Source of the DNA: CAVVSD01 sp963750895
GTDB taxonomy: Bacteria > Actinomycetota > Thermoleophilia > Solirubrobacterales > Solirubrobacteraceae
DNA length: 64,000 nt
Reading direction: 5' to 3'
Assembly (NCBI GenBank): GCA_963750895.1
Contig: CAVVSD010000006.1
Span: 682,001 to 746,000 of the forward strand
This document shows, in pieces, positions 48,895-57,241 of this stretch; within the stretch, counting starts at the first letter, position 1, and each line of letters starts with the position of its first letter. The notes below the pieces were generated by a model that was not told where the DNA came from, ran no database searches, and saw nothing but the letters and a program-made list of their open reading frames with translations. The translations under genes and the position numbers were made by a program.

Positions 48895-49924
48895 GCGCCC
48901 GGGCCCGGCGCATCGCGCGCGCCATGTCCAGGGTCCCGCCCGCGATCGGCAGGCGGTGGCGGTGGCGCGCGGTCCGCAGCAGCACCGCGCGCAGCGTCGG
49001 TGCGTCGAGGCTCGGCGCGGCCGCCGACATGAGCGCCGCCGCCCCGGCGACGGTCGCCGCGGCGAGCGAGGTCCCGCTGCGGCGCTCGTAGCCGCCGCCC
49101 ATCGCGGTGGACAGGATCTCGTCCCCGGCGGCGGCGATGTCGACCGTGCGAGGGCCGAGGTTGGACATCTTCGTGAGCCTGCCGTCGCGCCCCGTCGCGG
49201 CGACCCGGACGAGGTTCGGGAACGCGAAGGAGGCCGGGTACTCCGGTGCGGTGTCGATGTCGTGGCCGCCGTTGCCGGCCGCGCAGACCACGAGCACCCC
49301 CGCGTCGCTGGCGGCGCGCACCGCGTCCTGCAGGTACGCCCCGGGGTCGGTCCCCGCCAGTGCCAGCAGCACGATGTCCGCGCCGTGCGCGACGGCGTAG
49401 CGGATGCCGTCGGCGATCGCCGCCGACGGGGCCGACGCGCCCGCATCCACGACCTTGATCGGCATGATCCGGGCACGCCACGCGACGCCCGCGACCCCGA
49501 TCCCGTTGTCGCCGCGGGCGGCGACGACCCCGGCGAGGCTCGTCCCGTGACCGTTGTCGTCGCTCGGGTCGGCGTCGCCGCCGATCATGTCCCAGCCGTG
49601 GACGTCGTCCACGTGGCCGTCCCCGTCGTCGTCGACGCCGTTGCCCGGCACCTCGTGCGGGTTCGTCCACAGGTTGGCGACGAGATCCCGGTGCGTCATG
49701 TCGACCCCGGTGTCGACGATCGCGACCGTGACCGGCGCGCCACGGGCGAGGCCCCACGCGCGCGGCGCACCCATGACGCCGTCGTGCGACAGCTGCCACT
49801 GCTGGGCGAAGCGAGGGTCGTCGGGGATGCGCGTCGTGGGCCGCGTCGGCTGTGCCGTCGCCGGCATCGCAGCGCAGGCGAGGACGACCACCATCAACGT
49901 CACCGGCGCGCGGCATCCGTGCAC
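48878..49924 (-). CDS. Secreted subtilisin-like serine protease (S8)
   Basis: 348 residues. A signal peptide (VTLMVVVLACAAMPATA) is followed by a short prosegment (IPDDPRFAQQWQLSHDGV) and the S8 domain with the full triad: Asp in AIVDTGVDMTHRD, His in NGHGTSLAGVVAARG, Ser in RSGTSLAAATVAGAA, plus the oxyanion Asn in CAAGNGGHD. DDDGDGHVDDVHGWD is a Ca-binding-like loop. No C-terminal extension, so it is probably released or wall-associated. Single gene. Confidence 0.95.
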   Translation of the reverse strand: MHGCRAPVTLMVVVLACAAMPATAQPTRPTTRIPDDPRFAQQWQLSHDGVMGAPRAWGLARGAPVTVAIVDTGVDMTHRDLVANLWTNPHEVPGNGVDDDGDGHVDDVHGWDMIGGDADPSDDNGHGTSLAGVVAARGDNGIGVAGVAWRARIMPIKVVDAGASAPSAAIADGIRYAVAHGADIVLLALAGTDPGAYLQDAVRAASDAGVLVVCAAGNGGHDIDTAPEYPASFAFPNLVRVAATGRDGRLTKMSNLGPRTVDIAAAGDEILSTAMGGGYERRSGTSLAAATVAGAAALMSAAAPSLDAPTLRAVLLRTARHRHRLPIAGGTLDMARAMRRARALSSQG

Positions 49925-49995
49925 GCGTGTTGGCTACCCGCGCCCACCTCCGCGAGACTGGCTGCACGGAAATGCGAGCGGGAGGACGCCTGAAC

Positions 49996-50391
49996 ATGAA
50001 CGCAGAGGTCATCAACCCCTGGACCTGGCAGGAGCAGTACGGGTTCGTGCACGGCGTCGCCGTCCCCGGCGGCGCGCGGACCGTGTACGTCGCCGGTCAG
50101 GCCGCCGTGGACGACCAGGGCGCGCCCACCCACGCCGGCGACATGATCGCCCAGGTCGGGGCATCGCTGGACAACATCGAGGCCGTGCTGGGCAAGGCCG
50201 GGATGACGCTCGCCAACGTCGTCCGGCTCAACATCTTCACGACCGACATCGACGCCTTCTTCGGCGCGCACCCCTCGCTCGTGGCGCGCCTGGACGAGGC
50301 CGGCTGCAAGCCCGCGTCGACGCTCCTGGGCGTGTCGCGGCTCGCGTTCCCGGAGATGCTGGTCGAGCTGGAGGCGACCGCGGTCGGCTAG
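49996..50391 (+). CDS. RidA/YjgF-family protein
   Basis: 131 residues from ATG 49996, chosen because GGGAGGACG lies 6-14 nt upstream. The RidA fold is clear: VYVAGQAAVDDQGAPTHAGD, QVGASLDNIEAVLGKAGMTL, VVRLNIFTTDIDAFF, KPASTLLGVSRLAFPEMLVE. Canonical RidA has the catalytic Arg in a conserved R-x-x-V motif near the C-terminus; here the stretch is ASTLLGVSRLA, so it belongs to a non-canonical Rid subgroup that often lies in catabolic clusters. Convergent with the enolase-superfamily gene. Confidence 0.92.
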   Translation: MNAEVINPWTWQEQYGFVHGVAVPGGARTVYVAGQAAVDDQGAPTHAGDMIAQVGASLDNIEAVLGKAGMTLANVVRLNIFTTDIDAFFGAHPSLVARLDEAGCKPASTLLGVSRLAFPEMLVELEATAVG

Positions 50392-50396
50392 ACCGG

Positions 50397-51546
50397 CTAG
50401 ACGACCACGCCGAGGCGGGCGGAGTCGATCCGCTCCCAGTCGACGTCGACGCCCAGCCCGGGCGCCGTCGGCGCGTGCAGGTAGCCCTCGCCGTCGATGT
50501 GCAGCGGCTCGGACAGCCCGTAGCTGAGGTGCTCGAGGCTGTGGTCGCCCGCGCGGTTGAACGCGAGGACCTCGAACCAGTCGCAGTTGGGGATCGCCAT
50601 GACCAGGTGCGCCGTCGGCGACGTTGTTCATCGCGTTGTACGCGTCGTGGACCTCGCACTTCATGTGGAACGCCTCGGCGAGGTGGGCGATCTTCATCAT
50701 CCCGGTGATCCCGCCCTTGATGACGACGTCACCTCGGAGCATGTCCGTCGCCTGCTCCGTGATCCACTGCGGCAGCGCGTAGAGCCCGCCGAGCGTCAGC
50801 TCGGTGGCGAGGATCGGGATGTCGAGGTGCTGGGCGAGCTTGCGGCAGCCGTAGATGTCCTCGGCCGGCAGCGGGTCCTCGTACCACGTGAAGCCGAGCT
50901 CCTCGATGGCGCGGCCCACGGTCAGCGCCTCCGCGTAGCTGTACGCCCAGCTCGCGTCGAGCATGAGCGCCATCGTCCCGCCCACCGCCTCGTGCACGGC
51001 GATGCAGCCGTCGATGTCGGCCTGCACCGGTGCGACCTCCGGGCTCACCGCGTAGGGCGCGGTCGGCGGGTGCAGCTTGTAGCCCTTCCAGCCCTGCTCG
51101 CGCCAGTAGATCGCCTCCTCCGCGTAGTCCTCGGCGCGCGGGTGCAGCCCTGACGAGAAGTACACGGGGATCTTGTGCCGGTGCGTGCCCAGGAGCCGGT
51201 GCACCGGCAGCCCGGCGACCTTGCCGGCGATGTCCCAGAGGGCGACGTCGACGGTCCCGATCGCCGACGGGTCGACGTAGCGCGCCCGCCCGTGCATCCG
51301 CGACCACAGCGCGCCGATGTCCAGCGGGTCCTCGCCGAGGAGCAGCGGCTTGAGGAACGTCAGGATCTGCTTGGCCACCGCCTCGGGGCCCGGGCCGGGC
51401 AGGCTCAGGAAGTTGTGCCCCTCGACGCCCTCGTCCGTCGTGATCGTCAGCACGCCCATGGGCAGGCGGCCGTCCCTGACGCCGAACACCGCGAGCGTGT
51501 CGGAGCGACGGTCGTGCAGGACGATCCTGACGTCGGTGATGCGCAT
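50397..51546 (-). CDS. Mandelate-racemase/enolase-superfamily enzyme, frameshifted near the end
   Basis: ATG 51546. N-terminal capping domain (RITDVRIVLHDRRSDTLAVF) and TIM barrel with PVYFSSGLHPRAEDYAEEAI, LMLDASWAYSYAEALTVG (metal Asp), WYEDPLPAEDIYG (metal Glu) and ILATELTLGG (metal Glu); HDAYNAMNNVAD carries the likely catalytic His. One extra base at 50612-50613 shifts the last 70 residues, which continue as HLVMAIPNCDWFEVLAFNRA to the stop. About 382 residues. These enzymes abstract a proton alpha to a carboxylate; most are acid-sugar dehydratases. It lies 3 nt after the GntR gene and probably belongs to the same regulon as the divergent operon. Confidence 0.9.
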
Positions 51547-51549
51547 CCG

Positions 51550-52281
51550 CTAGGGCGTTGTCCCGGCCGGCGGCTGCTGCGACTGCCAGGCCTCCTCGAC
51601 ACCGTGGAGGTGCGTCCGCATCGCCCCCCGTGCCGCCTCCGGGTCGTGCGCGGCGATGGCGTTGACGACCGCCCGGTGCTCGCCCAGGACCTTCGCGTGG
51701 CTGTGCTCGAGCGCGAGGGTCGCGCGCCGGTTCTCCAGCAGCGCGCCCGCGATCGAGTCCAGCAGCACCAGGTAGAGCTCGTTGTGGGCCGACGTCGCGA
51801 TCGCGCGGTGGAAGTCCACGTCGAGCTGCGACGCCGCCGCGACGTCGTCGCCGGCTGCGACCCACCGGTCCATGAGGCTCTCGAGCTGCGCGATCTCCGC
51901 GTCGGTGCTCCGCTCCGCGGCCAGGGCGGCCACGTGCGTCTCGAGCATCATCCGGACCTCGTGGACCTTGGCGAAGTCGATCGTGCTCTCGCCGCGCAGG
52001 AGCAGCGACATCGCCTCGGTCACGGACGCCGTGTCCATCGCGATGACGCGGACGCCACGCCCGGACTGGACCTCGACGACGCCGCGCGTCGCGAGCGCGC
52101 GGATCGCCTCGCGGATCACGGTGCGCGAGACGCCGAACTGGTCGCCCAGCTCACGCTCGGAGGGGAGGATGTCGCCCTCGCGGAACCGCCCCGCGACGAT
52201 CGCCTCGAGGAGCTGCTCGGCGATCGTGTCGGACAACCGGGGCATGCGCCCCACGCGGTCGAATGTGACTGGTTCGGTCAT
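51550..52281 (-). CDS. GntR-family regulator with FCD domain, controller of the 52-64 kb operon
   Basis: 243 residues. N-terminal winged helix: LSDTIAEQLLEAIVAGRFRE, ILPSERELGDQFGVSRTVIR, EAIRALATRGVVEVQSGRG. C-terminal FCD domain: KVHEVRMMLETHVAALAAER, QLDVDFHRAIATSAHNELYL, LGEHRAVVNAIAAHDPEAAR, MRTHLHGV, with the metal-binding Asp/His set. A TAGAAT -10-like element (52299-52304, minus strand) has the perfect palindrome TGGTATACCA exactly over its -35 position, which indicates autorepression. It is divergent from the importer operon and cotranscribed with the enolase-superfamily gene. Confidence 0.94.
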   Translation of the reverse strand: MTEPVTFDRVGRMPRLSDTIAEQLLEAIVAGRFREGDILPSERELGDQFGVSRTVIREAIRALATRGVVEVQSGRGVRVIAMDTASVTEAMSLLLRGESTIDFAKVHEVRMMLETHVAALAAERSTDAEIAQLESLMDRWVAAGDDVAAASQLDVDFHRAIATSAHNELYLVLLDSIAGALLENRRATLALEHSHAKVLGEHRAVVNAIAAHDPEAARGAMRTHLHGVEEAWQSQQPPAGTTP

Positions 52282-52317
52282 CAGTGGAAGGTTCCCTCAT
52301 TCTAGTGTCGCGGCACC

Positions 52318-52327
52318 TGGTATACCA
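52318..52327. promoter_or_regulatory. GntR/FCD operator TGGTATACCA
   Basis: Perfect 10-bp palindrome between the divergent GntR gene and the importer operon. It overlaps the -35 position of the regulator's own promoter and ends 13 nt before the -35 of the operon promoter. The form T-G-G-T-A-T-A-C-C-A fits FadR/FCD-type sites. Confidence 0.75.
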
Positions 52328-52340
52328 TATGCTGGCCTGC

Positions 52341-52369
52341 TTGACATGCCAGTAGGTGTCGGGTTAGAT
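52341..52369 (+). promoter_or_regulatory. Sigma-70-like promoter of the importer/catabolic operon
   Basis: TTGACA (52341-52346), a 17-bp spacer, and TTAGAT (52364-52369). The -35 is a perfect consensus. About 130 nt of leader follow before the first start codon (ATG 52509), in which I recognise no riboswitch. Confidence 0.75.
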
Positions 52370-52508
52370 GGCGGCTCGGTGGCCTGTCTGTCCGTGCGTT
52401 GAGGAGAGTGACGCACGGCGCCGTCGGACCGCCGCGGGTGAGAAGCGGTGCTCGCGAGGTGGGATCCCGCACGCCGTGAACCGGAGAGCGAGGGGGAGAG
52501 GCGTTCAC

Positions 52509-53918
52509 ATGAAGGCGTCATCTGTTGGAAGCCGCCTGCTGCTGCTGGCCCTGGCGTGTCTGGGTGCCGCAGTCCTTGCAGCGTGCGGCTCGGACTCGTC
52601 GTCGGACGACGCGTCCGGCGGATCTGGTGGCTCGACCACCAAGACGACCGAGGCGTCGGGCGGCGGTTCCGCCAACGTCGACGGCGAGGCCCTCTGGGCC
52701 AAGGGCGGCTCCGGCGAGTGCGGGAGCATCGAGAACTTCGTCGACTACGTGTGCGGCAAGCCGGGCGAGGCCGACGCGAGCAAGCCACCGGTGAAGATCG
52801 GCTGGGTCAACAACCAGGGCGGCTCGATCGTGTCACTCGGCCCGCAGGCGACGGACGCCGCGCAGATGGCCGTCGACTGGGTCAACAAGTACGGCGGCGG
52901 CATCGGCGGCCGCAAGCTCGAGCTCGTCCCCTGCTACGTCAAGAACTCCGAGGAGGAGGGCAAGGCGTGCGCTGACAAGTTCCTCGCCGACAAGGACATC
53001 CACATGATCAGCTACGGGTCGGTCGGGCCCGGAGCGAACACGATCAACGCGGCGATCAAGAGCTCGGGCGTCCCGGTCATCGAGGGCTTCGCGATCAACG
53101 CGTCGGACACGCAGAGCACCCAGCACTTCATCCTGTTCACGGCCTCGCCCTTCGACTACTACGCGTGGGGCACGCTCGGCCGCGACATCATGAAGGCCAA
53201 GAAGGCGGCCATGGTGTACCCGCAGGGCACCGGCTTCCAGAACTCCGCGAAGGCGGCGGAGACCGCCATCCGCGAGGTCGGCATCCCGATCAAGAGCGTG
53301 GGCTACGACCCCGACTCGACGAACCTCGTCGGCGCGCTCGTCGCGGCCGGCGCCCAGGGGGCCGACATGGTCGTCAACGTCGGCGGCACGCCGGCGACGT
53401 GCGTCGCGATCGACAAGGGCCTGCGGCAGCTGAAGGTGTCCGAGGAGAAGGTCGTCGGCGACTTCTCGTGCGCCCTGGAGTCCGAGAAGGAGGCTTACGG
53501 CGGCGACATCCCGAACTGGATCTTCGGGCAGGCGCAGTCCGGTGACGGCCTCACCGACAGCCCGACGGGCAAGCAGTACCTCGCGGCGCTGGAGGCCTTC
53601 GGCGCGGAGAAGAACCGCCCGGACGTCTGGTACTCGGGCATGTTCGGGACGATGCTCACGATCGCCCAGACCCTGAACAAGGTCGGGCCCGACAACATCA
53701 GCCCGGACACGATCAAGGCCGAGATCAAGAAGTGGCGCGGTCCGCTGCTCCTCGGCCAGCCGGAGCCCTACTGCGGCAAGTACCCGAGCGCTCCCGCCAA
53801 CTGCGGCGGCGGCGACCGGTTCTTCCGCTACGACGGCGAGAACAAGTGGACGCCGCTCAGCGAGTGGAGCGACGTGCCCATCGAGCTTCAGAAGAAGCTC
53901 AACGCCAAGGGCGTGTAG
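52509..53918 (+). CDS. Branched-chain-amino-acid-type ABC transporter substrate-binding lipoprotein
   Basis: 469 residues from ATG 52509 with a purine-rich site (GAGGGGGAGAGG) upstream. Signal with lipobox VLAACGS, a 40-residue Ser/Gly linker, then a type I periplasmic-binding fold (LivK/Peripla_BP_6): IGWVNNQGGSIVSLGPQATD, GGGIGGRKLELVPCYVKNSE, SVGPGANTINAAIKSSGVPV, FILFTASPFDYYAW, GAQGADMVVNVGGTPATCV. Several cysteines (GECGSIENFVDYVCG, CYVKN, CGKYPSAPANCGG) may form disulfides. Members bind amino acids, amides, urea or aromatic compounds; the ligand here is unknown. First gene of the GntR-controlled operon. Confidence 0.94.
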   Translation: MKASSVGSRLLLLALACLGAAVLAACGSDSSSDDASGGSGGSTTKTTEASGGGSANVDGEALWAKGGSGECGSIENFVDYVCGKPGEADASKPPVKIGWVNNQGGSIVSLGPQATDAAQMAVDWVNKYGGGIGGRKLELVPCYVKNSEEEGKACADKFLADKDIHMISYGSVGPGANTINAAIKSSGVPVIEGFAINASDTQSTQHFILFTASPFDYYAWGTLGRDIMKAKKAAMVYPQGTGFQNSAKAAETAIREVGIPIKSVGYDPDSTNLVGALVAAGAQGADMVVNVGGTPATCVAIDKGLRQLKVSEEKVVGDFSCALESEKEAYGGDIPNWIFGQAQSGDGLTDSPTGKQYLAALEAFGAEKNRPDVWYSGMFGTMLTIAQTLNKVGPDNISPDTIKAEIKKWRGPLLLGQPEPYCGKYPSAPANCGGGDRFFRYDGENKWTPLSEWSDVPIELQKKLNAKGV

Positions 53919-53941
53919 CGACGACGAAGCGCTGATCCCCA

Positions 53942-53979
53942 CGGGCCGGCCGGAACGGAGCGTTCCTCCGGTCGGCCCG
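53942..53979 (+). other. Intercistronic hairpin between binding protein and permease genes
   Basis: CGGGCCGGCCGGAACG and CGTTC-C-TCCGGTCGGCCCG pair around a GAG loop with one bulge and one mismatch, about 17 bp. It lies between the binding-protein stop and the permease start. No T tract follows, so it is more likely an attenuator or an mRNA-stabilising element giving more binding protein than membrane components, a known theme in importer operons. Confidence 0.6.
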
Positions 53980-54004
53980 CGGACAGCCCTCGGATCGAGA
54001 GACC

Positions 54005-56041
54005 ATGAAGGAAATCCTCCAGTTCTCCCTGCTGGGCCTCGGTGAAGGCTCGCTGATCGCCGGCGTGGCGATCGCCCTCGTCCTGTTCTATCGCGGCTCG
54101 GGCGTGATCAACCTCGCGACCGGCGCGATCGCGATGATCACCGGGTACGCGTACTGGGCCCTCACGACGGGCCAGTTCGGCTTCACGTTCAGCACCGGCC
54201 CGGCGCTGGTGGCCGCGTTCCTGGTCGCCGTCGCGCAGGGGCTCATCATGGAGTTCGGCGCGTTCCGGCCCCTCCGCGCCGCTCCGCCGCTCGCCAAGCT
54301 CATCGCGACGCTCGGCTTCTTCCTCTTCGCGCAGGCGGCCGTGCTCCTGGCCTTCGGCCCGGACGACAAGAGCGAGCCCGCGATCCTGCCGCAGGGCGCG
54401 GTCACCATCTTCGGTGCGCCGGTCGGCTACGACCAGCTCATCCTCGCCGGCATCGTGATCGTGGTGGCGGCCGCACTGGCCGCCGTCTACCGCTGGACCG
54501 GGTTCGGCATCCGCACCCGCGCCTCCGCGGAGAACGAGGTCTCGGCGATGTACGTCGGCCTGTTCCCGCAGACGCTGTCGCTCATCAACACGCTCATGGG
54601 CTCGGTGATCGCCGGCATGCTCGGCGTGCTCGCGGCGCCGCTCATCACGCTGAACTCGACGACGTTCCCGCTGCTCGTGGTCCCGGCCCTCGCGGCCGCG
54701 CTGTTCGCGCGGTTCACGTCCTTCGGCATCGCCTGCGCCGTCGGCCTCGCGCTCGGCGCGATGCAGAACGTCATCTACTACCTGTCGACGCTGTCGTGGT
54801 TCCCGACGAGCAACGACACGGCGATCGGCGGCGTCAACGACCTCGTCATCTTCCTGCTCATCGTCCTGGCGATGTTCTGGCGGGGCGGCAAGCTGCCCGG
54901 CCGCGGCGACCTCGTCGAGCAGCGCCTGCCGGAGGTCCCGAAGGCGACGAACATCGGCCGGTGGGCGCTCATCGCCCTCGCGGTCGGCGTCGTCGCGCTC
55001 ACGGTGTTCCCCTACGGCCTGCGTCAGGCGCTCATGACGTCGATGATCGGCGCGGTCCTCGCGCTGTCGCTCGTCGTCATCACCGGCTTCGTCGGCCAGG
55101 TGTCGGTCGTGCAGCTCGCCCTGTCGGGCGGGTGCGGGTTCGTCATGTCGCATCTCATGGTGAAGGCCGGGCTCGGCTTCCCGCTCGCGCCGATCATCGG
55201 CGTGCTCTTCACGACGGTGCTCGGCATCCTCATCGCGGTCGGGGCGCTGCGCGTCCGCGGCGTCCAGCTGGCGGTGGTGACGCTCGCCGCGGCGGTGGCC
55301 ATGACGAGCTTCTGGTTCATCAACCCCGACATCGGGGCGGGCCTCAGCGGTGCGCCGATCGACCCGCCGACGATCTTCGGCATCAACCTCGGCGCCGACG
55401 CGGCGTTCCGCGGGCTGGACGGCCAGCGTCCGAGCCCGATCCTCGGCTACGGGATCCTCTCGGTCACGATCGTCGCCTGCCTGTTCGTCGCGAACCTGCG
55501 GCGCAGCGGCCTCGGGCAGCGCATGCTCGCGGTGCGCTCCAACGAGCGCGCGGCGGCGGCCGTCGGCATCAACGTCGCGCGCACGAAGATCGCCGCGTTC
55601 GGGATGAGCTCGTTCATCGCGGGCGTCGCCGGAGCGATGTACGCGTACAACTTCGGCTCCGTCTCGGCGATCCGCTTCAGCGCGATCACCGCCTTCACGG
55701 TCATCGCGTTCGCCTACGTCGGCGGCATCACGATGGTCACGGGCGCGCTCATCGCCGGCATCTACGCCACGAGCGGCCTGGGCGACTACGTCACCCAGAA
55801 CTGGATCGGCATCTCCGGCGTCTGGCTGCTGCTGTTCGGCGGCTGGGCCGTGCTGTCCACCGTCGTCTTCATGCCCGAGGGCATCGCCGGCGGCCTGCGC
55901 AAGAAACGGCTGGCCAAGCAGCGCCAGAAGGAGCAGGCCGCCGCGGCCGGTGGTGTCGCCGCGGTCGCTGCGAGCGCCGGGGGCGCCCCCGCGCCCGCGC
56001 TCGCGACCGGACATCGGAACGAGGAGCGCATCGAGCGATGA
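54005..56041 (+). CDS. Fused LivH-LivM branched-chain-type ABC permease
   Basis: 678 residues. Residues about 1-300 form a LivH-like permease (GVIHLATGA-like GVINLATGAIAMITGYAYW, FRPLRAAPPLAKLIATLGFF, GIRTRASAENEVSAMYVGLF with EAA-type loop) and about 320-640 a LivM-like permease (GAVLALSLVVITGFVGQVSV, FGMSSFIAGVAGAMYAYNFG, LAVRSNERAAAAVGINVART). Normally these are separate subunits of about 300 residues; the fusion makes both halves of the channel in one chain. The C-terminal 40 residues are basic then Ala/Gly-rich and cytoplasmic. ATGA overlap with the next gene. Confidence 0.95.
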   Translation: MKEILQFSLLGLGEGSLIAGVAIALVLFYRGSGVINLATGAIAMITGYAYWALTTGQFGFTFSTGPALVAAFLVAVAQGLIMEFGAFRPLRAAPPLAKLIATLGFFLFAQAAVLLAFGPDDKSEPAILPQGAVTIFGAPVGYDQLILAGIVIVVAAALAAVYRWTGFGIRTRASAENEVSAMYVGLFPQTLSLINTLMGSVIAGMLGVLAAPLITLNSTTFPLLVVPALAAALFARFTSFGIACAVGLALGAMQNVIYYLSTLSWFPTSNDTAIGGVNDLVIFLLIVLAMFWRGGKLPGRGDLVEQRLPEVPKATNIGRWALIALAVGVVALTVFPYGLRQALMTSMIGAVLALSLVVITGFVGQVSVVQLALSGGCGFVMSHLMVKAGLGFPLAPIIGVLFTTVLGILIAVGALRVRGVQLAVVTLAAAVAMTSFWFINPDIGAGLSGAPIDPPTIFGINLGADAAFRGLDGQRPSPILGYGILSVTIVACLFVANLRRSGLGQRMLAVRSNERAAAAVGINVARTKIAAFGMSSFIAGVAGAMYAYNFGSVSAIRFSAITAFTVIAFAYVGGITMVTGALIAGIYATSGLGDYVTQNWIGISGVWLLLFGGWAVLSTVVFMPEGIAGGLRKKRLAKQRQKEQAAAAGGVAAVAASAGGAPAPALATGHRNEERIER

Positions 56042-57234
56042 GCAGGATCCTGACGACGCACACGGGGAGCCTGATCCGGCCCGCCGAGCTCCGGCCGTTC
56101 CTGTGGGCCGTCGAGCGCGGCGAGCCCTACGACGCCGACGCGTTCCATCGCGCGCTGCGGCCCGCCGTGAAGGACGTCGTGCGCAGGCAGGCGGAGGCCG
56201 GCATCGACGTCGTCAACGACGGCGAGTTCGGGAAGATCAGCTGGATCACGTACCTCTACGACCGCGTCGGGGGCATCGAGACGCGGCTGAAGCCCTACGA
56301 GGGGCGCGCGGTCCTCGATCTCGTCCCGGCGAGCGTCGACCGCGAGAAGTACGGCGAGGAGGCGGTGTTCCAGGAGGTCTGGCGGTTCGCGGACTTCTGG
56401 ACCGAGGACTACTCCGCGAGCGGCGAGGGCACGACGTGGGCCTGCACCGGGCCGATCGTCTACGACCCGGCCGAGAACGACGTCCAGCTCGCGATCCTCC
56501 GGGAGGCCGTGGACGAGGTCGACGTGACCGACGCGTTCGTCACGGCGGTCTCGCCGGCGAGCCTGTACTGGATCTCCAACGAGCACTACCCGACCGAGCG
56601 CGACTTCGTCTTCGCCGTCGCCGACGCGCTCGGCCAGGAGTACCGGGCGATCGTCGACGCGGGGTTCGTCCTGCAGGTCGACGACGCCGTCATGTGGCAC
56701 AAGCTCGCCACGATCAAGATGGCGGGCGGCGGGTTCGCCGACTACCGCGAGTGGGCGGAGCTGCGCGTCGAGGCGATCAACCGCGCGCTGGAGGGCATCC
56801 CGCAGGATCGCGTCCGGTACCACATCTGCTCGAGCAGCGGGCACGGTCCCCACACCGTCGACCCGGGGATCGACGAGGTCCTCGAGTTCGTGCTCGCGGT
56901 CAACGCGGGCGCGTACCTCGTCGAGCAGGCGAACGTCCGGCACGAGCACGAGTGGACCGTCTGGAACGACATCCCACTCCCGAGCGACAAGGTGCTCGTG
57001 CCGGGCGTCGTCACCCATCACACCGAGGTGGTCGAGAACCCCAAGCTCGTCGCCCAGCGGCTCGAGCGGATGGCGGCGATCCTCGGTCCCGAGCGCGTGA
57101 TGGGCGGCACCGACTGCGGCTTCGCGCAGGCCGCCACCACCCGCCGTGTCCCGGAGTGGACGCAGTGGGCGAAGCTGCGCTCGCTCGCCGAGGGCGCGGC
57201 GCTGGCCAACGAGGCCGTCACCGCTTCGGCCTGA
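56038..57234 (+). CDS. MetE-C-domain-like zinc alkyltransferase, paralogue 1
   Basis: 398 residues from ATG 56038. It is a single TIM barrel like the C-terminal half of cobalamin-independent methionine synthase (RILTTHTGSLIRPAELRPFL, GIDVVNDGEFGKISWITYLY, FVLQVDDAVMWHKLATIKMA). The zinc ligands H-x-C ... C are present: His262, Cys264 (RYHICSSSGHG) and Cys360 (GTDCGFAQAA). The folate-binding N-terminal domain of MetE is absent. Such stand-alone proteins include epoxyalkane:coenzyme M transferase, so thiol alkylation of an unknown substrate is plausible; methionine synthesis is unlikely in this operon. Confidence 0.9.
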   Translation: MSRILTTHTGSLIRPAELRPFLWAVERGEPYDADAFHRALRPAVKDVVRRQAEAGIDVVNDGEFGKISWITYLYDRVGGIETRLKPYEGRAVLDLVPASVDREKYGEEAVFQEVWRFADFWTEDYSASGEGTTWACTGPIVYDPAENDVQLAILREAVDEVDVTDAFVTAVSPASLYWISNEHYPTERDFVFAVADALGQEYRAIVDAGFVLQVDDAVMWHKLATIKMAGGGFADYREWAELRVEAINRALEGIPQDRVRYHICSSSGHGPHTVDPGIDEVLEFVLAVNAGAYLVEQANVRHEHEWTVWNDIPLPSDKVLVPGVVTHHTEVVENPKLVAQRLERMAAILGPERVMGGTDCGFAQAATTRRVPEWTQWAKLRSLAEGAALANEAVTASA

Positions 57235-57241
57235 GGGAGCC

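Noticed and set aside
52370..52508. Riboswitch in the 139-nt leader of the importer operon
   Set aside because: No recognisable conserved aptamer core; only general GC-rich pairing potential.
53888..56014. A 708-residue minus-strand frame opposite the permease
   Set aside because: Made almost wholly of Arg, Asp, Glu, His and Ala, the expected antisense pattern of a hydrophobic GC-rich gene; no motif.
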